A stretch of 15,450 nt of DNA, from NCBI GenBank assembly GCA_017561615.1, contig JAFZBT010000186.1, positions 1-15,450 on the forward strand, written 5' to 3'. How positions within the stretch are numbered: the first letter of the stretch is position 1; every line of letters starts with the position of its first letter. Position numbers and translations under genes: made by a program. Below the pieces are notes generated by a model. The model was not told the DNA's origin. It did no database searches and saw only the letters and a list, made by a program, of their open reading frames with translations. The stretch is from Erysipelotrichaceae bacterium (GTDB lineage: Bacteria; Bacillota_I; Bacilli_A; Erysipelotrichales; Erysipelotrichaceae). Positions 1 to 8,484 of this stretch are shown in pieces.

Positions 1-96
1 GGTCTGGGCAACATCAATGGTATCGTCTTCATTCTTGGGCAGACGCATCAGTCCGAAGCCGAGTTTCAGCTTTTCCTTGCCGGTGAATACGCTCAT
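1..96 (-). CDS. Aldo/keto reductase, N-terminal fragment (cut by window edge)
   Basis: The first 32 codons of a minus-strand gene are present and the rest lies beyond base 1. The translation begins MSVFTGKEKLKLGFGLMRLP and continues to an IDVAQT segment. The K-L-G-F-G-L-M-R-L-P pattern is the first beta strand of NAD(P)H-dependent aldo/keto reductases, especially the group often annotated as predicted oxidoreductases with a C-terminal iron-sulfur domain; that C-terminal part cannot be seen here. Two ATGs are possible (102 and 96). I chose the one at 96 because AAGGAGG (110-104) lies 7 nt upstream of it but only 1 nt from the ATG at 102. It has its own promoter just upstream. The family call is fairly safe; the substrate is unknown. 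Confidence 0.75.
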   Translation of the reverse strand, partial: MSVFTGKEKLKLGFGLMRLPKNEDDTIDVAQT

Positions 97-103
97 GTTC
101 ATG

Positions 104-110
104 CCTCCTT
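104..110 (-). promoter_or_regulatory. Ribosome binding site of the aldo/keto reductase
   Basis: AAGGAGG on the minus strand sits 7 nt before the ATG at 96. The spacing to the alternative ATG at 102 is only 1 nt, so this site decides the start. Confidence 0.7.
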
Positions 111-123
111 GCTGTATGAATAA

Positions 124-153
124 ATTATAATCATCAGGTTCGCTTCCTGTCAT
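124..153 (-). promoter_or_regulatory. Sigma-A promoter for the aldo/keto reductase
   Basis: On the minus strand a perfect TATAAT (129-124) is preceded, with an 18-nt spacer, by ATGACA (153-148), one base from TTGACA. The predicted transcription start is near 117, giving a 5' leader of about 20 nt that carries the ribosome binding site. Confidence 0.6.
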
Positions 154-167
154 CTGCTCTGCCCCTG

Positions 168-201
168 ACAAAAACAAACCGGATTCACCGGTTTGTTTTT
201 T
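168..201 (-). terminator. Intrinsic terminator of the lipoprotein gene (possibly bidirectional)
   Basis: AACAAACCGG (173-182) pairs with CCGGTTTGTT (188-197) across a 5-nt loop. It is flanked by A residues on the left and T residues on the right, so both transcript directions end in a U-rich tail. It lies 11 nt past the stop codon of the lipoprotein gene. No converging plus-strand gene is seen, so the useful direction is minus. Confidence 0.85.
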
Positions 202-211
202 AGGTGCCGAA

Positions 212-664
212 CTAATCTTCGGTATTTACCGTCCATTCATATTGCAGATGACTGAGGGCTTCCTTAACGAGATCTTCCGTAACCTCGCCGCCAACAATCC
301 CTTCCGCATAGAAGAAGGACATGCCGTCAACAGAGACGATGGAACAGACCTTGTTATCCTGTTTCCAGACGATCTTTTCGCCGGTATTCTCAATTGCATC
401 TACGCTGCTGGACTTGACCAGTTCATTGACCTTCTTCCATTCATCGGAGAAGACGATCCAGCCTTCCAGGACATCCTTTCCGTTCTTGCTGATGAAGAGG
501 GAATCGCCCTTCTTTCTGATGTCGTAGCCGTCTGAGGTCTCACAGTTGATCTTGATGATGTTGCCATTCATCTTGAACTCATATCCCTTGCTGGATGCTC
601 CACCGCAGCCAGCCAGCATCATGCTCACGATCAGAGCAATGATCAGTAATACATTTTTCTTCAT
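212..664 (-). CDS. Small secreted lipoprotein of unknown function
   Basis: A 150-residue protein starts with a lipoprotein signal peptide: Lys2-Lys3, a hydrophobic core to about residue 17, then the lipobox L-A-G-C with the lipidated Cys at 20. The mature part of about 130 residues is soluble and polar, with no further membrane segment and no motif that I recognise. The start is supported by AAGGAG 8 nt upstream. It stands alone: a terminator follows 11 nt after the stop, and the upstream neighbour (the 6-phospho-beta-glucosidase gene) has its own terminator. It should be anchored on the outer face of the cytoplasmic membrane. I cannot assign a function and did not see a solute-binding or NlpC/P60 pattern. 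The promoter in 665-778 is not obvious to me. Confidence 0.8.
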   Translation of the reverse strand: MKKNVLLIIALIVSMMLAGCGGASSKGYEFKMNGNIIKINCETSDGYDIRKKGDSLFISKNGKDVLEGWIVFSDEWKKVNELVKSSSVDAIENTGEKIVWKQDNKVCSIVSVDGMSFFYAEGIVGGEVTEDLVKEALSHLQYEWTVNTED

Positions 665-778
665 GGTTTTGTCTCCTTCAGCTGACTTCCATTCAGTCTG
701 TCATGGCTTTCTTTCTTTGAAACTCTGATACCCCATTATTCATTGAAGTATTTAGATTTTTGCCCACCGAACAAAGGA

Positions 779-800
779 AAGGCTGCCCGAAGGCAGCCTT
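779..800 (-). terminator. Terminator of the beta-glucoside operon (UUCG loop)
   Basis: On the minus strand AAGGCTGCC and GGCAGCCTT form a 9-bp stem closed by a TTCG tetraloop (stable UUCG in RNA). A moderate T-rich run (TCCTTTGTT) follows. It starts 11 nt after the GH1 stop codon and marks the end of the four-gene operon. Confidence 0.8.
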
Positions 801-810
801 CAGGTATGTA

Positions 811-2304
811 CTAGTCCAGGTCTTCCCCGTTACTGGCAATGACTTTTTTATACCAGTAGAAGGAGTCCTTTCGATAGCGGTCGTAAGTCCCGTTACCCTC
901 ATCGTCAGCATCCACATAGACAAAGCCGTAGCGCTTGCTCATGGACACCAGTGAACAGGATACCAGGTCAATGCAGCCCCAGGGCGTGTAGCCGATGACG
1001 TCAACGCCGTCATCAATGGCTTCAGCAATCGCCTTGATATGGCTGCGCAGATAGGAGATCCGGTAACCGTCATGGACCGTCTTGTCCTCACCCAGCTGCT
1101 CAAAGGCGCCGATTCCGTTTTCAACAATGTAGATCGGCAGGTTGAACCTGTCTCTCAGTTCGTTGAGGGAAATGCGCAGGGCCGTCGGATCGATCTGCCA
1201 GCCGAAGTCGCTGGTTTCCAGATACGGGTTGCGCAGCAGACGGATGAAGGAACCGATCCTCTCCTGCCTTTCCGGATCAGCGGTGACGATGGCGGAAAGA
1301 TAATAGCTCAGGGAAATGAAATCCACCTTTCCGTTGGCCAGTATCTCTTCGTAGTTGTCTACCCACTTGATCTCAATGCCGTTTTTGCGGTAGTAGGACA
1401 GGATCCAGGCCGGATAGTAGCCCTTGGCCATGACGTCGCAGAAGAACATGTTGTATTCCGTTTCCTCATGGGCGCGGTAGGCGTCGGCCGGCGACGGTGT
1501 TTCCGGATAAAGATGATGAAGGTTGAACATGTTGCCGATCAGGCAGCCGGGTGCCGTTTCATGAGCGTACCTGACGATCATGGCGCTGGCAATGAACTGG
1601 TGGTGCAGGGCCTGATGAGACACCTGCTCCCAGCGTTTCGCCAGTTTTTCCGGCAGTTTCTGGTTAATGCCGCGGTTGGGCATCGGCAGATCCTCATAGC
1701 GGTCCAGGATGATGCCGCCTCCCAGCCAGGGCACGGCCGTCACCATGTTGATCTCATTGAAGGTCAGCCAGTATTTAACCTCATCCTTGTACTCATCGAT
1801 CAGGAACTTGAAGTACTTTACGCAGTAAGGGATGATCTCTGCGGATTCCCAGCCGTTGAACTGTTCAACAAAGGTTACCGGGATCTCATAATGAAGCATC
1901 GTTACCAGCGGTTCGATTCCGTACTTATGAAGTTCCTTGAAGACGTTGTGATAGAACTGGACACCATCAGGATCGGGAGTTTCCTCCTTGCCCGTGGGGA
2001 ACAGTCTGGTCCAGGAAATGGACATTCTGAATGACTTGTAACCCATCTCCGCCAGCAAGGCGATGTCTTCCTTATAGCGATGGTAGAAGTCAATGCCTCT
2101 GCGGTTGGGAAAGTTCAGCGTCTCTTCCTCAGCCTTGGCCTTTTCAAAGTGCTCCTTCAGCATGAAGTTGCACGGTACCTTGGCGCCACGGAAGTAGACA
2201 TAGTCAAGATGGGACAGGCCCTTGCCGTTTAGACATCTGCCGCCTTCGATCTGAGCAGCCGAAGTGGCGCCGCCCCAGAGGAAGTTTTCAGGAAATCTCG
2301 GCAT
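811..2304 (-). CDS. bglA: 6-phospho-beta-glucosidase, glycoside hydrolase family 1
   Basis: The enzyme hydrolyses phosphorylated beta-glucosides or cellobiose delivered by the PTS, releasing glucose-6-phosphate in the cytoplasm. The 497-residue protein is a full-length GH1 (beta/alpha)8 barrel: N-terminal F-L-W-G-G-A-T-S-A-A-Q-I-E-G (8-21), acid/base Glu184 in T-F-N-E-I-N, nucleophile Glu395 in Y-I-V-E-N-G. The segment S-M-S-K-R-Y-G-F (454-461) resembles the Lys/Tyr phosphate-binding loop that separates 6-phospho-glycosidases from plain beta-glucosidases. It is the last gene of the licT operon, starting 6 nt after the EIIBC stop. Its ribosome binding site, AGGA, lies inside the end of the EIIBC gene, suggesting translational coupling. 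The family is certain; the exact aglycone or disaccharide preference is not. Confidence 0.93.
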   Translation of the reverse strand: MPRFPENFLWGGATSAAQIEGGRCLNGKGLSHLDYVYFRGAKVPCNFMLKEHFEKAKAEEETLNFPNRRGIDFYHRYKEDIALLAEMGYKSFRMSISWTRLFPTGKEETPDPDGVQFYHNVFKELHKYGIEPLVTMLHYEIPVTFVEQFNGWESAEIIPYCVKYFKFLIDEYKDEVKYWLTFNEINMVTAVPWLGGGIILDRYEDLPMPNRGINQKLPEKLAKRWEQVSHQALHHQFIASAMIVRYAHETAPGCLIGNMFNLHHLYPETPSPADAYRAHEETEYNMFFCDVMAKGYYPAWILSYYRKNGIEIKWVDNYEEILANGKVDFISLSYYLSAIVTADPERQERIGSFIRLLRNPYLETSDFGWQIDPTALRISLNELRDRFNLPIYIVENGIGAFEQLGEDKTVHDGYRISYLRSHIKAIAEAIDDGVDVIGYTPWGCIDLVSCSLVSMSKRYGFVYVDADDEGNGTYDRYRKDSFYWYKKVIASNGEDLD

Positions 2305-2310
2305 GATGCT

Positions 2311-3804
2311 TTATTCCTGGGCGTCGATTCTGTCAGCCTTTTCGTCCTTGTACAGTACCAGCGTCATGATGAAGGTGACGATGGCAGCGACAATGACGGC
2401 GATGATGATGCCGCGGAGGTCAGCTGTTGAACCATTGGCCGGATTGATGAAGACCGGGAAGGTAAACAGGTTTGGCGGACCGCCGGCATAGGAGCCGACA
2501 TTCAGCAGGACGCAGACGATGCCGCCGACGGCTGAGCCGATCATGGCAGCGTAAAGCGGTGTCTTATACTTGAAGGTGATACCGTACATGCCGGGTTCGG
2601 AAATGCCCGGAACGGCATCGGAGAAGGCGCATGACAGAGCCAGCGATCTGCGCTCCGGATCCTTTGCCTTAATGGCAACACCGAGGCAGGCAGCAGCCTG
2701 CGTATACTGGAACAGGAAGCCGGCCGGATGAGTGATCGGGTTTTTGCCAAGTCTGCCGCCGACCGCCATGGCAACAGCCATCAGGTTGAAGTGCATGCCG
2801 GTGATGACGATGAACGGATAGAATGCGCAGAATACCGGGATCAGGACCGGGCCCATGACGTTATAAGCTACGATCAGAGCCGTGGCGAACCAGGCAGACA
2901 GCTTTGCGCCGATGGGAGCCAGAACCAGCAATCCCAGAGGAACCATGATCAGGATCTCGCACAGCGGGACGAAGATGAATCTGACGACCTTCGGAATGAT
3001 CTTGTTGAGCAGCTTTTCCACATAGCCCATCACAAACACGCACAGGATGATCGGGATGATGGTGTTGGAATAGGTAGCCGGATAGATCGGCAGGCCGAAC
3101 AGGTAGCCGGCATTACCGGTTCCCGGAATGACTGTCGGAGGTCCGCCCGGATTGACGATCGTCTGGCCGACGCCGGCAGTGCACAGTTCAACGAACTGCG
3201 GATAGACCAGGATACAGCCCATCAGGATGCCCATGGCAGCCTTGACGTTGAATCTTCTGGAAGCGGCATAGCCGACCAGAACCGGCAGGAAGTAGTAAGC
3301 TACGTTGTAGACCCAGGTAAAGGTGGCAACGGTCGGTGAATCAGCAGCCAGAACCTTGAGGTTGATCAGCAGCATGACCACGGCCTGCAGTAAGCCGCAC
3401 GCCAGCAGAGCCGGCAGGATGGGGAACACGCAGGCAACGATTGCCGGGAAGATGGAACCGAGAATGTCCTTGATGGATTTCTTCTTTCCCAGTTCGGGGT
3501 CCAGGTTTTCTTCAATGGCGGCTTCTCTTTCAACGCCTGATGCACTGACAAAGGCATCGTATACTTCGTTGATGTCGTTACCGATGATTACCTGAACCTG
3601 ATCACCGATCATCTGAGCGCCGATGACGCCGAGTTTCTTGATTTCATCAAGCTTTACCAGGCTGACATCCTTAGGCGTAATGCGTAATCTGGTGATGCAG
3701 TGAGCGGCATGGGCGATGTTTTCCTTGCCGCCAATCAGTTCGACTATGCGGGCAGCAAGCTCGCCATAGTCTTTTTGAGTTTTAGCAATAATTTCTCCTT
3801 TCAT
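2311..3804 (-). CDS. PTS beta-glucoside-type EIIBC permease (no EIIA domain)
   Basis: This membrane permease imports and phosphorylates a beta-glucoside or related sugar. Residues 1-90 form the EIIB domain with the phosphorylated Cys36 in A-A-H-C-I-T-R-L-R. Residues from about 112 to 485 are the EIIC domain, about ten hydrophobic segments, with G-M-H-F-N (His338) and P-G-I-S-E-P-G (399-405), the glucose-superfamily signature region. The protein stops at 497, where BglP-type EIIBCA proteins (about 610-630 residues) carry on into EIIA, so EIIA must come from elsewhere; MurP-type EIIBC proteins share this lack. The start is uncertain: the ATG at 3804 has no Shine-Dalgarno, and AAAGGAG (3801-3795) lies inside the reading frame just after it. 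An ATT start at 3789 (giving M-A-K-T-Q-K-D-Y) would fit that site and the usual family N-terminus. Confidence 0.9.
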   Translation of the reverse strand: MKGEIIAKTQKDYGELAARIVELIGGKENIAHAAHCITRLRITPKDVSLVKLDEIKKLGVIGAQMIGDQVQVIIGNDINEVYDAFVSASGVEREAAIEENLDPELGKKKSIKDILGSIFPAIVACVFPILPALLACGLLQAVVMLLINLKVLAADSPTVATFTWVYNVAYYFLPVLVGYAASRRFNVKAAMGILMGCILVYPQFVELCTAGVGQTIVNPGGPPTVIPGTGNAGYLFGLPIYPATYSNTIIPIILCVFVMGYVEKLLNKIIPKVVRFIFVPLCEILIMVPLGLLVLAPIGAKLSAWFATALIVAYNVMGPVLIPVFCAFYPFIVITGMHFNLMAVAMAVGGRLGKNPITHPAGFLFQYTQAAACLGVAIKAKDPERRSLALSCAFSDAVPGISEPGMYGITFKYKTPLYAAMIGSAVGGIVCVLLNVGSYAGGPPNLFTFPVFINPANGSTADLRGIIIAVIVAAIVTFIMTLVLYKDEKADRIDAQE

Positions 3805-3823
3805 TCATAGAATTATGTCTTAT

Positions 3824-3847
3824 TTTACATCCCTGAGGATGGTAAAA
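3824..3847 (-). other. Intercistronic hairpin between the DUF871 and EIIBC genes
   Basis: On the minus strand TTTTAC-C-ATCC pairs with GGAT-GTAAAA around a TCAG loop: 10 bp with one bulged C. No T-run follows, so it is not a classical terminator. It may be an mRNA processing or stability element that sets the level of the permease relative to upstream genes; that role is inference. Confidence 0.45.
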
Positions 3848-3855
3848 CCGCTTTG

Positions 3856-5019
3856 TCATCCGGCGATGAAGCCGAAATTTGTCCGGTATTTCAGATATTC
3901 CAGAAGGAACATTTCCTCTTCCTTTATCCGGCCGGCATAATTGAGTATCCGGTCGTTTCTGATCGGTTTTATGACGATGTGAACTTCGCCCTTGTAGTGC
4001 TCGACGTTGTCATTGAGAATGACGACGTCGCCGGGCTGGAAGTATTCCCTGTCGCAATTGCGCGGCGCAATGGGAGTGAAGCGGAAATCGAAGCGCCCCC
4101 ATCTGGAGCGGATGATCGTATGGGTATATTCGGAAGCCGTATGCTTGTTGAAGTTGAACAGCAGGTCCTTTTCGCTTTCTGAGAGGTCTTCAGCCGGTTC
4201 AATGGTCAGCGGTATGCGCTCGATGTCGCCCAGCGGGATCTCGTTTCTGATGCCCGGGAAGTAGAACGGCCGGTCCTCAGCGTAGACGTAGATCTGCTTC
4301 ATGGTATCGGCAACTTCCCTGAGCTCGTCTTCCGAGGCGAAGGCATTGCCAATGATAACTTCGTCGCATCCCAGAGCTACCATGTGCCTGAGCTGCAGGC
4401 CGATCGGCAGATCTCTGTCGATTTCCACGGTCGGCAGGCCATCGGATACCGGCCAGGGCCCATGGGTATTTGGCTGTCTGGAGGAGATGAAGATCTGCGT
4501 CTTCATGCCGCCTTCCCGGAAGAACCGGTTGGCCTGTAAGACGTCCTGACTTCCAGCGCCGGTGTTTCGTAACGGATAGAAATTGTAGGACCCGATGATC
4601 CGGCCCGGGTCAGCGCCCATCTCGATGGTGCGTCTGACGGTTGGCACCAGGCTGGCATTCAGCTGTACGCCCAAACCTTCCCGGTTGTTGACTACGGCAA
4701 CATCCCTTTCGTCATTGAACATCAGATCAAGCCGCAGCACGTCCAGGCCCATCTGCCTGAAAACCGACAGGTCATCTGCCGAGGCGCCGATCTGCATGAA
4801 GAAGCGGGCATTGACATCGCCGTAGAGTTCCATGCCGTATCGGTGAACGACATCCGCGAGACTGCGGAAATAGGCAATGATCTCTTCCCGGCTGCCCTCC
4901 ACGGAAAACAGGCTGGTAAAGACCTTGGTAAAGCCGTAGCTTCCTGCCAGCCTGAGATATTCTTCAATCTCCTGAGGGGTTTCCTGTTCGGGATACAGGG
5001 AGACTCCAAGCTTGATCAT
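3856..5019 (-). CDS. DUF871 / MupG-like (GH170) phospho-glycosidase
   Basis: A 387-residue cytoplasmic protein. Its N-terminal barrel begins M-I-K-L-G-V-S-L-Y-P-E, followed by G-F-T-K-V-F-T-S-L-F (29-38) and L-Y-G-D-V-N, and its C-terminal small beta-rich domain begins near residue 260. This is the DUF871 family; the characterised member is S. aureus MupG, a 6-phospho-N-acetylmuramidase cleaving MurNAc-6P-GlcNAc (CAZy GH170, from memory). Full family length. AGGAGGG lies 6 nt before the ATG. It sits 23 nt after licT and 51 nt before the EIIBC gene, so it acts on what that permease imports. No MurNAc-6P etherase (MurQ) is in the window and the companion hydrolase is GH1, so the substrate could be another phospho-disaccharide. 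Family certain, substrate open. Confidence 0.85.
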   Translation of the reverse strand: MIKLGVSLYPEQETPQEIEEYLRLAGSYGFTKVFTSLFSVEGSREEIIAYFRSLADVVHRYGMELYGDVNARFFMQIGASADDLSVFRQMGLDVLRLDLMFNDERDVAVVNNREGLGVQLNASLVPTVRRTIEMGADPGRIIGSYNFYPLRNTGAGSQDVLQANRFFREGGMKTQIFISSRQPNTHGPWPVSDGLPTVEIDRDLPIGLQLRHMVALGCDEVIIGNAFASEDELREVADTMKQIYVYAEDRPFYFPGIRNEIPLGDIERIPLTIEPAEDLSESEKDLLFNFNKHTASEYTHTIIRSRWGRFDFRFTPIAPRNCDREYFQPGDVVILNDNVEHYKGEVHIVIKPIRNDRILNYAGRIKEEEMFLLEYLKYRTNFGFIAG

Positions 5020-5042
5020 ATATTACCCTCCTGTACATGCGG

Positions 5043-5861
5043 TCAGATTCTCGAAATCATCCGGTTGATGTGAACGGTGAGGTACATCAGTTCCTCATCA
5101 TTTATTACAAATCCATATGTCCGCTTCATCAGATTGCTGATCTTTTCCGCGCAGGCCATCGAGTCGGGGAACTGGGTCTTCATCTGCTCAAACATCTCAG
5201 CGTTGCAGCTTTCGCTCTGCTCATTGTTGCTGAGCCGTCTGATCAGATAGTCCAGATGCGTCGCGAAGCGGGAATAGTTGAAGTTCTCCCGGTCGATCTC
5301 AATGCCGAAGTGCTCTTCAATGGCAGCGGCAGCCTTGCGGATGAAATCCGCGGTGTTGATCCTGACCTCATCCTCAACCTGAATGCGGTCGTTGATGAAG
5401 TGCATGGCCAGCGTACCGGCCTCAATGCGCGGCAGGCTTTCCCCGGTCGCTCTCTTGATGATCTTCAGAGCCTCGTAAGCCGCTTCCATTTCTTCGGGAT
5501 ACAGCTGTCTGATGTCCTCAATGATCGGTTGAGACAGGTAGATGTTCTTGTCCTTCCGCTCAATGGCAAACTGCAGGTGGTCAGCCAGGGCAATGGCCGT
5601 TGAAGAAGGAAAGTAAATCGACAGTTTTTCGGAAACGTAGTCTACGATGTAGACCGCGGTATTGATGATGACGGTGGGGATGGTCCGCAGAACGGCGAAG
5701 TCGGTATCCTTGATGTTGTAGAAGGTCCGGTTGATCTCGCTTAAGGGAATCTCTTCTCCGGGCTTGCGAAAACCTATACCTTTGCCGAAGACGATGACTT
5801 CTCTTCCCCGGGAATCGGTACAGTGGGCAACAGTATTGTTGATGTTTTTGATTACCTTCAT
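5043..5861 (-). CDS. licT: LicT/BglG-family transcriptional antiterminator
   Basis: A 272-residue RNA-binding regulator. Residues 1-55 are the CAT RNA-binding domain (M-K-V-I-K-N-I-N-N-T, then V-F-G-K-G-I-G-F near 24-31). PRD1 spans about 65-170 with His95 and His154; PRD2 spans about 173-272 with His202 and His264. All four regulatory histidines are in the family positions (LicT numbering minus 5), so control by PTS phosphorylation (inactivation via PRD1 by the EIIB, activation via PRD2 by HPr) should be intact. Its likely RNA target is the RAT in its own leader (5965-5933). It is first in the operon, so it should control itself as well as the DUF871, EIIBC and GH1 genes. The start has a modest Shine-Dalgarno (AGGGTG). 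This identification is very secure; the name licT versus bglG is convention. Confidence 0.93.
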   Translation of the reverse strand: MKVIKNINNTVAHCTDSRGREVIVFGKGIGFRKPGEEIPLSEINRTFYNIKDTDFAVLRTIPTVIINTAVYIVDYVSEKLSIYFPSSTAIALADHLQFAIERKDKNIYLSQPIIEDIRQLYPEEMEAAYEALKIIKRATGESLPRIEAGTLAMHFINDRIQVEDEVRINTADFIRKAAAAIEEHFGIEIDRENFNYSRFATHLDYLIRRLSNNEQSESCNAEMFEQMKTQFPDSMACAEKISNLMKRTYGFVINDEELMYLTVHINRMISRI

Positions 5862-5882
5862 GTTGTCACCCTATTCTTAGTG

Positions 5883-5936
5883 AAAAAAATGATCCTTGTC
5901 CGCCCACTTAAAACATAAATATCTATGTCTAAGGAT
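5883..5936 (-). terminator. Leader terminator controlled by LicT
   Basis: On the minus strand ATCCTT (5936-5931) pairs with AAGGAT (5897-5892), followed closely by seven T residues (5889-5883). The loop encloses a smaller hairpin, ACATA/TATGT (5928-5913). The 5' arm shares TATCC with the 3' arm of the RAT, so the two structures exclude each other. It ends 21 nt before the licT start codon. Confidence 0.7.
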
Positions 5937-5965
5937 AAGCCTCAAAGAATCATGAGTTACAAACC
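5933..5965 (-). promoter_or_regulatory. RAT (ribonucleic antiterminator), LicT binding site
   Basis: The minus-strand leader reads AAAGGTTTGTAACT, then a loop, then GAGGCTTATCC. The 5' strand matches the sacB-type RAT (GGTTTGTTACTG) almost base for base. The apical stem has changed from CTG/CAG to CTC/GAG (CTCA 5956-5953 with TGAG 5944-5941), a compensated change, and the mismatch next to the basal GG/CC pairs is kept. It starts about 9 nt after the predicted transcription start. Binding of LicT here should block the overlapping terminator. Confidence 0.72.
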
Positions 5966-5980
5966 TTTACTTCTGTCTAC

Positions 5981-6010
5981 ATTATAAGGTTTCCCGCAGC
6001 AACCCGTCAA
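5981..6010 (-). promoter_or_regulatory. Sigma-A promoter of the licT operon
   Basis: On the minus strand TTGACG (6010-6005), an 18-nt spacer and a perfect TATAAT (5986-5981). Predicted transcription start near 5974, so the RAT begins within the first ten nucleotides of the transcript. Confidence 0.8.
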
Positions 6011-6020
6011 TCATTAATTC

Positions 6021-6049
6021 TGCGCGTTACAGCACTTAAGGTGCGCGTT
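6021..6049 (-). repeat. Direct repeat AACGCGCA, 21-bp spacing, upstream of the licT promoter
   Basis: Minus-strand AACGCGCA occurs at 6049-6042 and again at 6028-6021, exactly 21 bp apart (two helical turns), the nearer copy ending 10 bp before the -35 box. The arrangement is what a dimeric activator site would look like; no protein is assigned. Confidence 0.5.
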
Positions 6050-6059
6050 TGAGCCGTAA

Positions 6060-6086
6060 GAAAACCGGGAGATCGCTCTCCCGGTT
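6060..6086 (-). terminator. Intrinsic terminator of pnp
   Basis: AACCGGGAGA (6063-6072) and TCTCCCGGTT (6077-6086) form a perfect 10-bp stem with a 4-nt loop; on the minus strand it is followed by TTCTTA. It lies 11 nt after the pnp stop codon. Confidence 0.88.
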
Positions 6087-6097
6087 ACACTTAGTTA

Positions 6098-8329
<2,232 letters not shown>

Positions 8330-8366
8330 TTCTTTACTTTTCCTCTCTTATAATTTCAACTTTTCC

Positions 8367-8395
8367 ATATTATCACATTACGGTGGTTTAGTAAA
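8367..8395 (-). promoter_or_regulatory. Probable promoter of pnp
   Basis: On the minus strand TTTACT (8395-8390), a 17-nt spacer and TAATAT (8372-8367). An overlapping reading is an extended -10, TGTGATAAT. The predicted leader is about 30 nt, short for a pnp mRNA. Confidence 0.45.
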
Positions 8396-8425
8396 TTATT
8401 ATCTTGTTTTTGTTACGCTTTTCCC

Positions 8426-8451
8426 CAAAAAGAAGCGAACGGCGTTCGCTT
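8426..8451 (-). terminator. Intrinsic terminator of hxlA
   Basis: AAGCGAAC (8433-8440), loop GCC on the minus strand, GTTCGCTT (8444-8451), followed on the minus strand by CTTTTTGG. It separates hxlA from pnp. Confidence 0.8.
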
Positions 8452-8484
8452 TTGCTTTGTATCGGGATTATATCAGAACACGGT

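Noticed and set aside
1039..2034. Plus-strand open frame of 331 codons opposite the 6-phospho-beta-glucosidase
   Set aside because: It lies entirely antisense to a complete GH1 gene with intact catalytic motifs, and its translation shows no domain pattern. It is a composition shadow.
3782..3808. Nine-codon frame (M-N-E-R-R-N-Y-C-stop) overlapping the EIIBC start
   Set aside because: It has no ribosome binding site and arises by chance from the ATGAATG sequence; nothing supports translation.
6018..6031. Possible cre (CcpA) site TGTAACGCGCAG upstream of the licT promoter
   Set aside because: The central CG is one base out of register with the cre consensus and the right half does not match; the direct repeat explains the sequence better.
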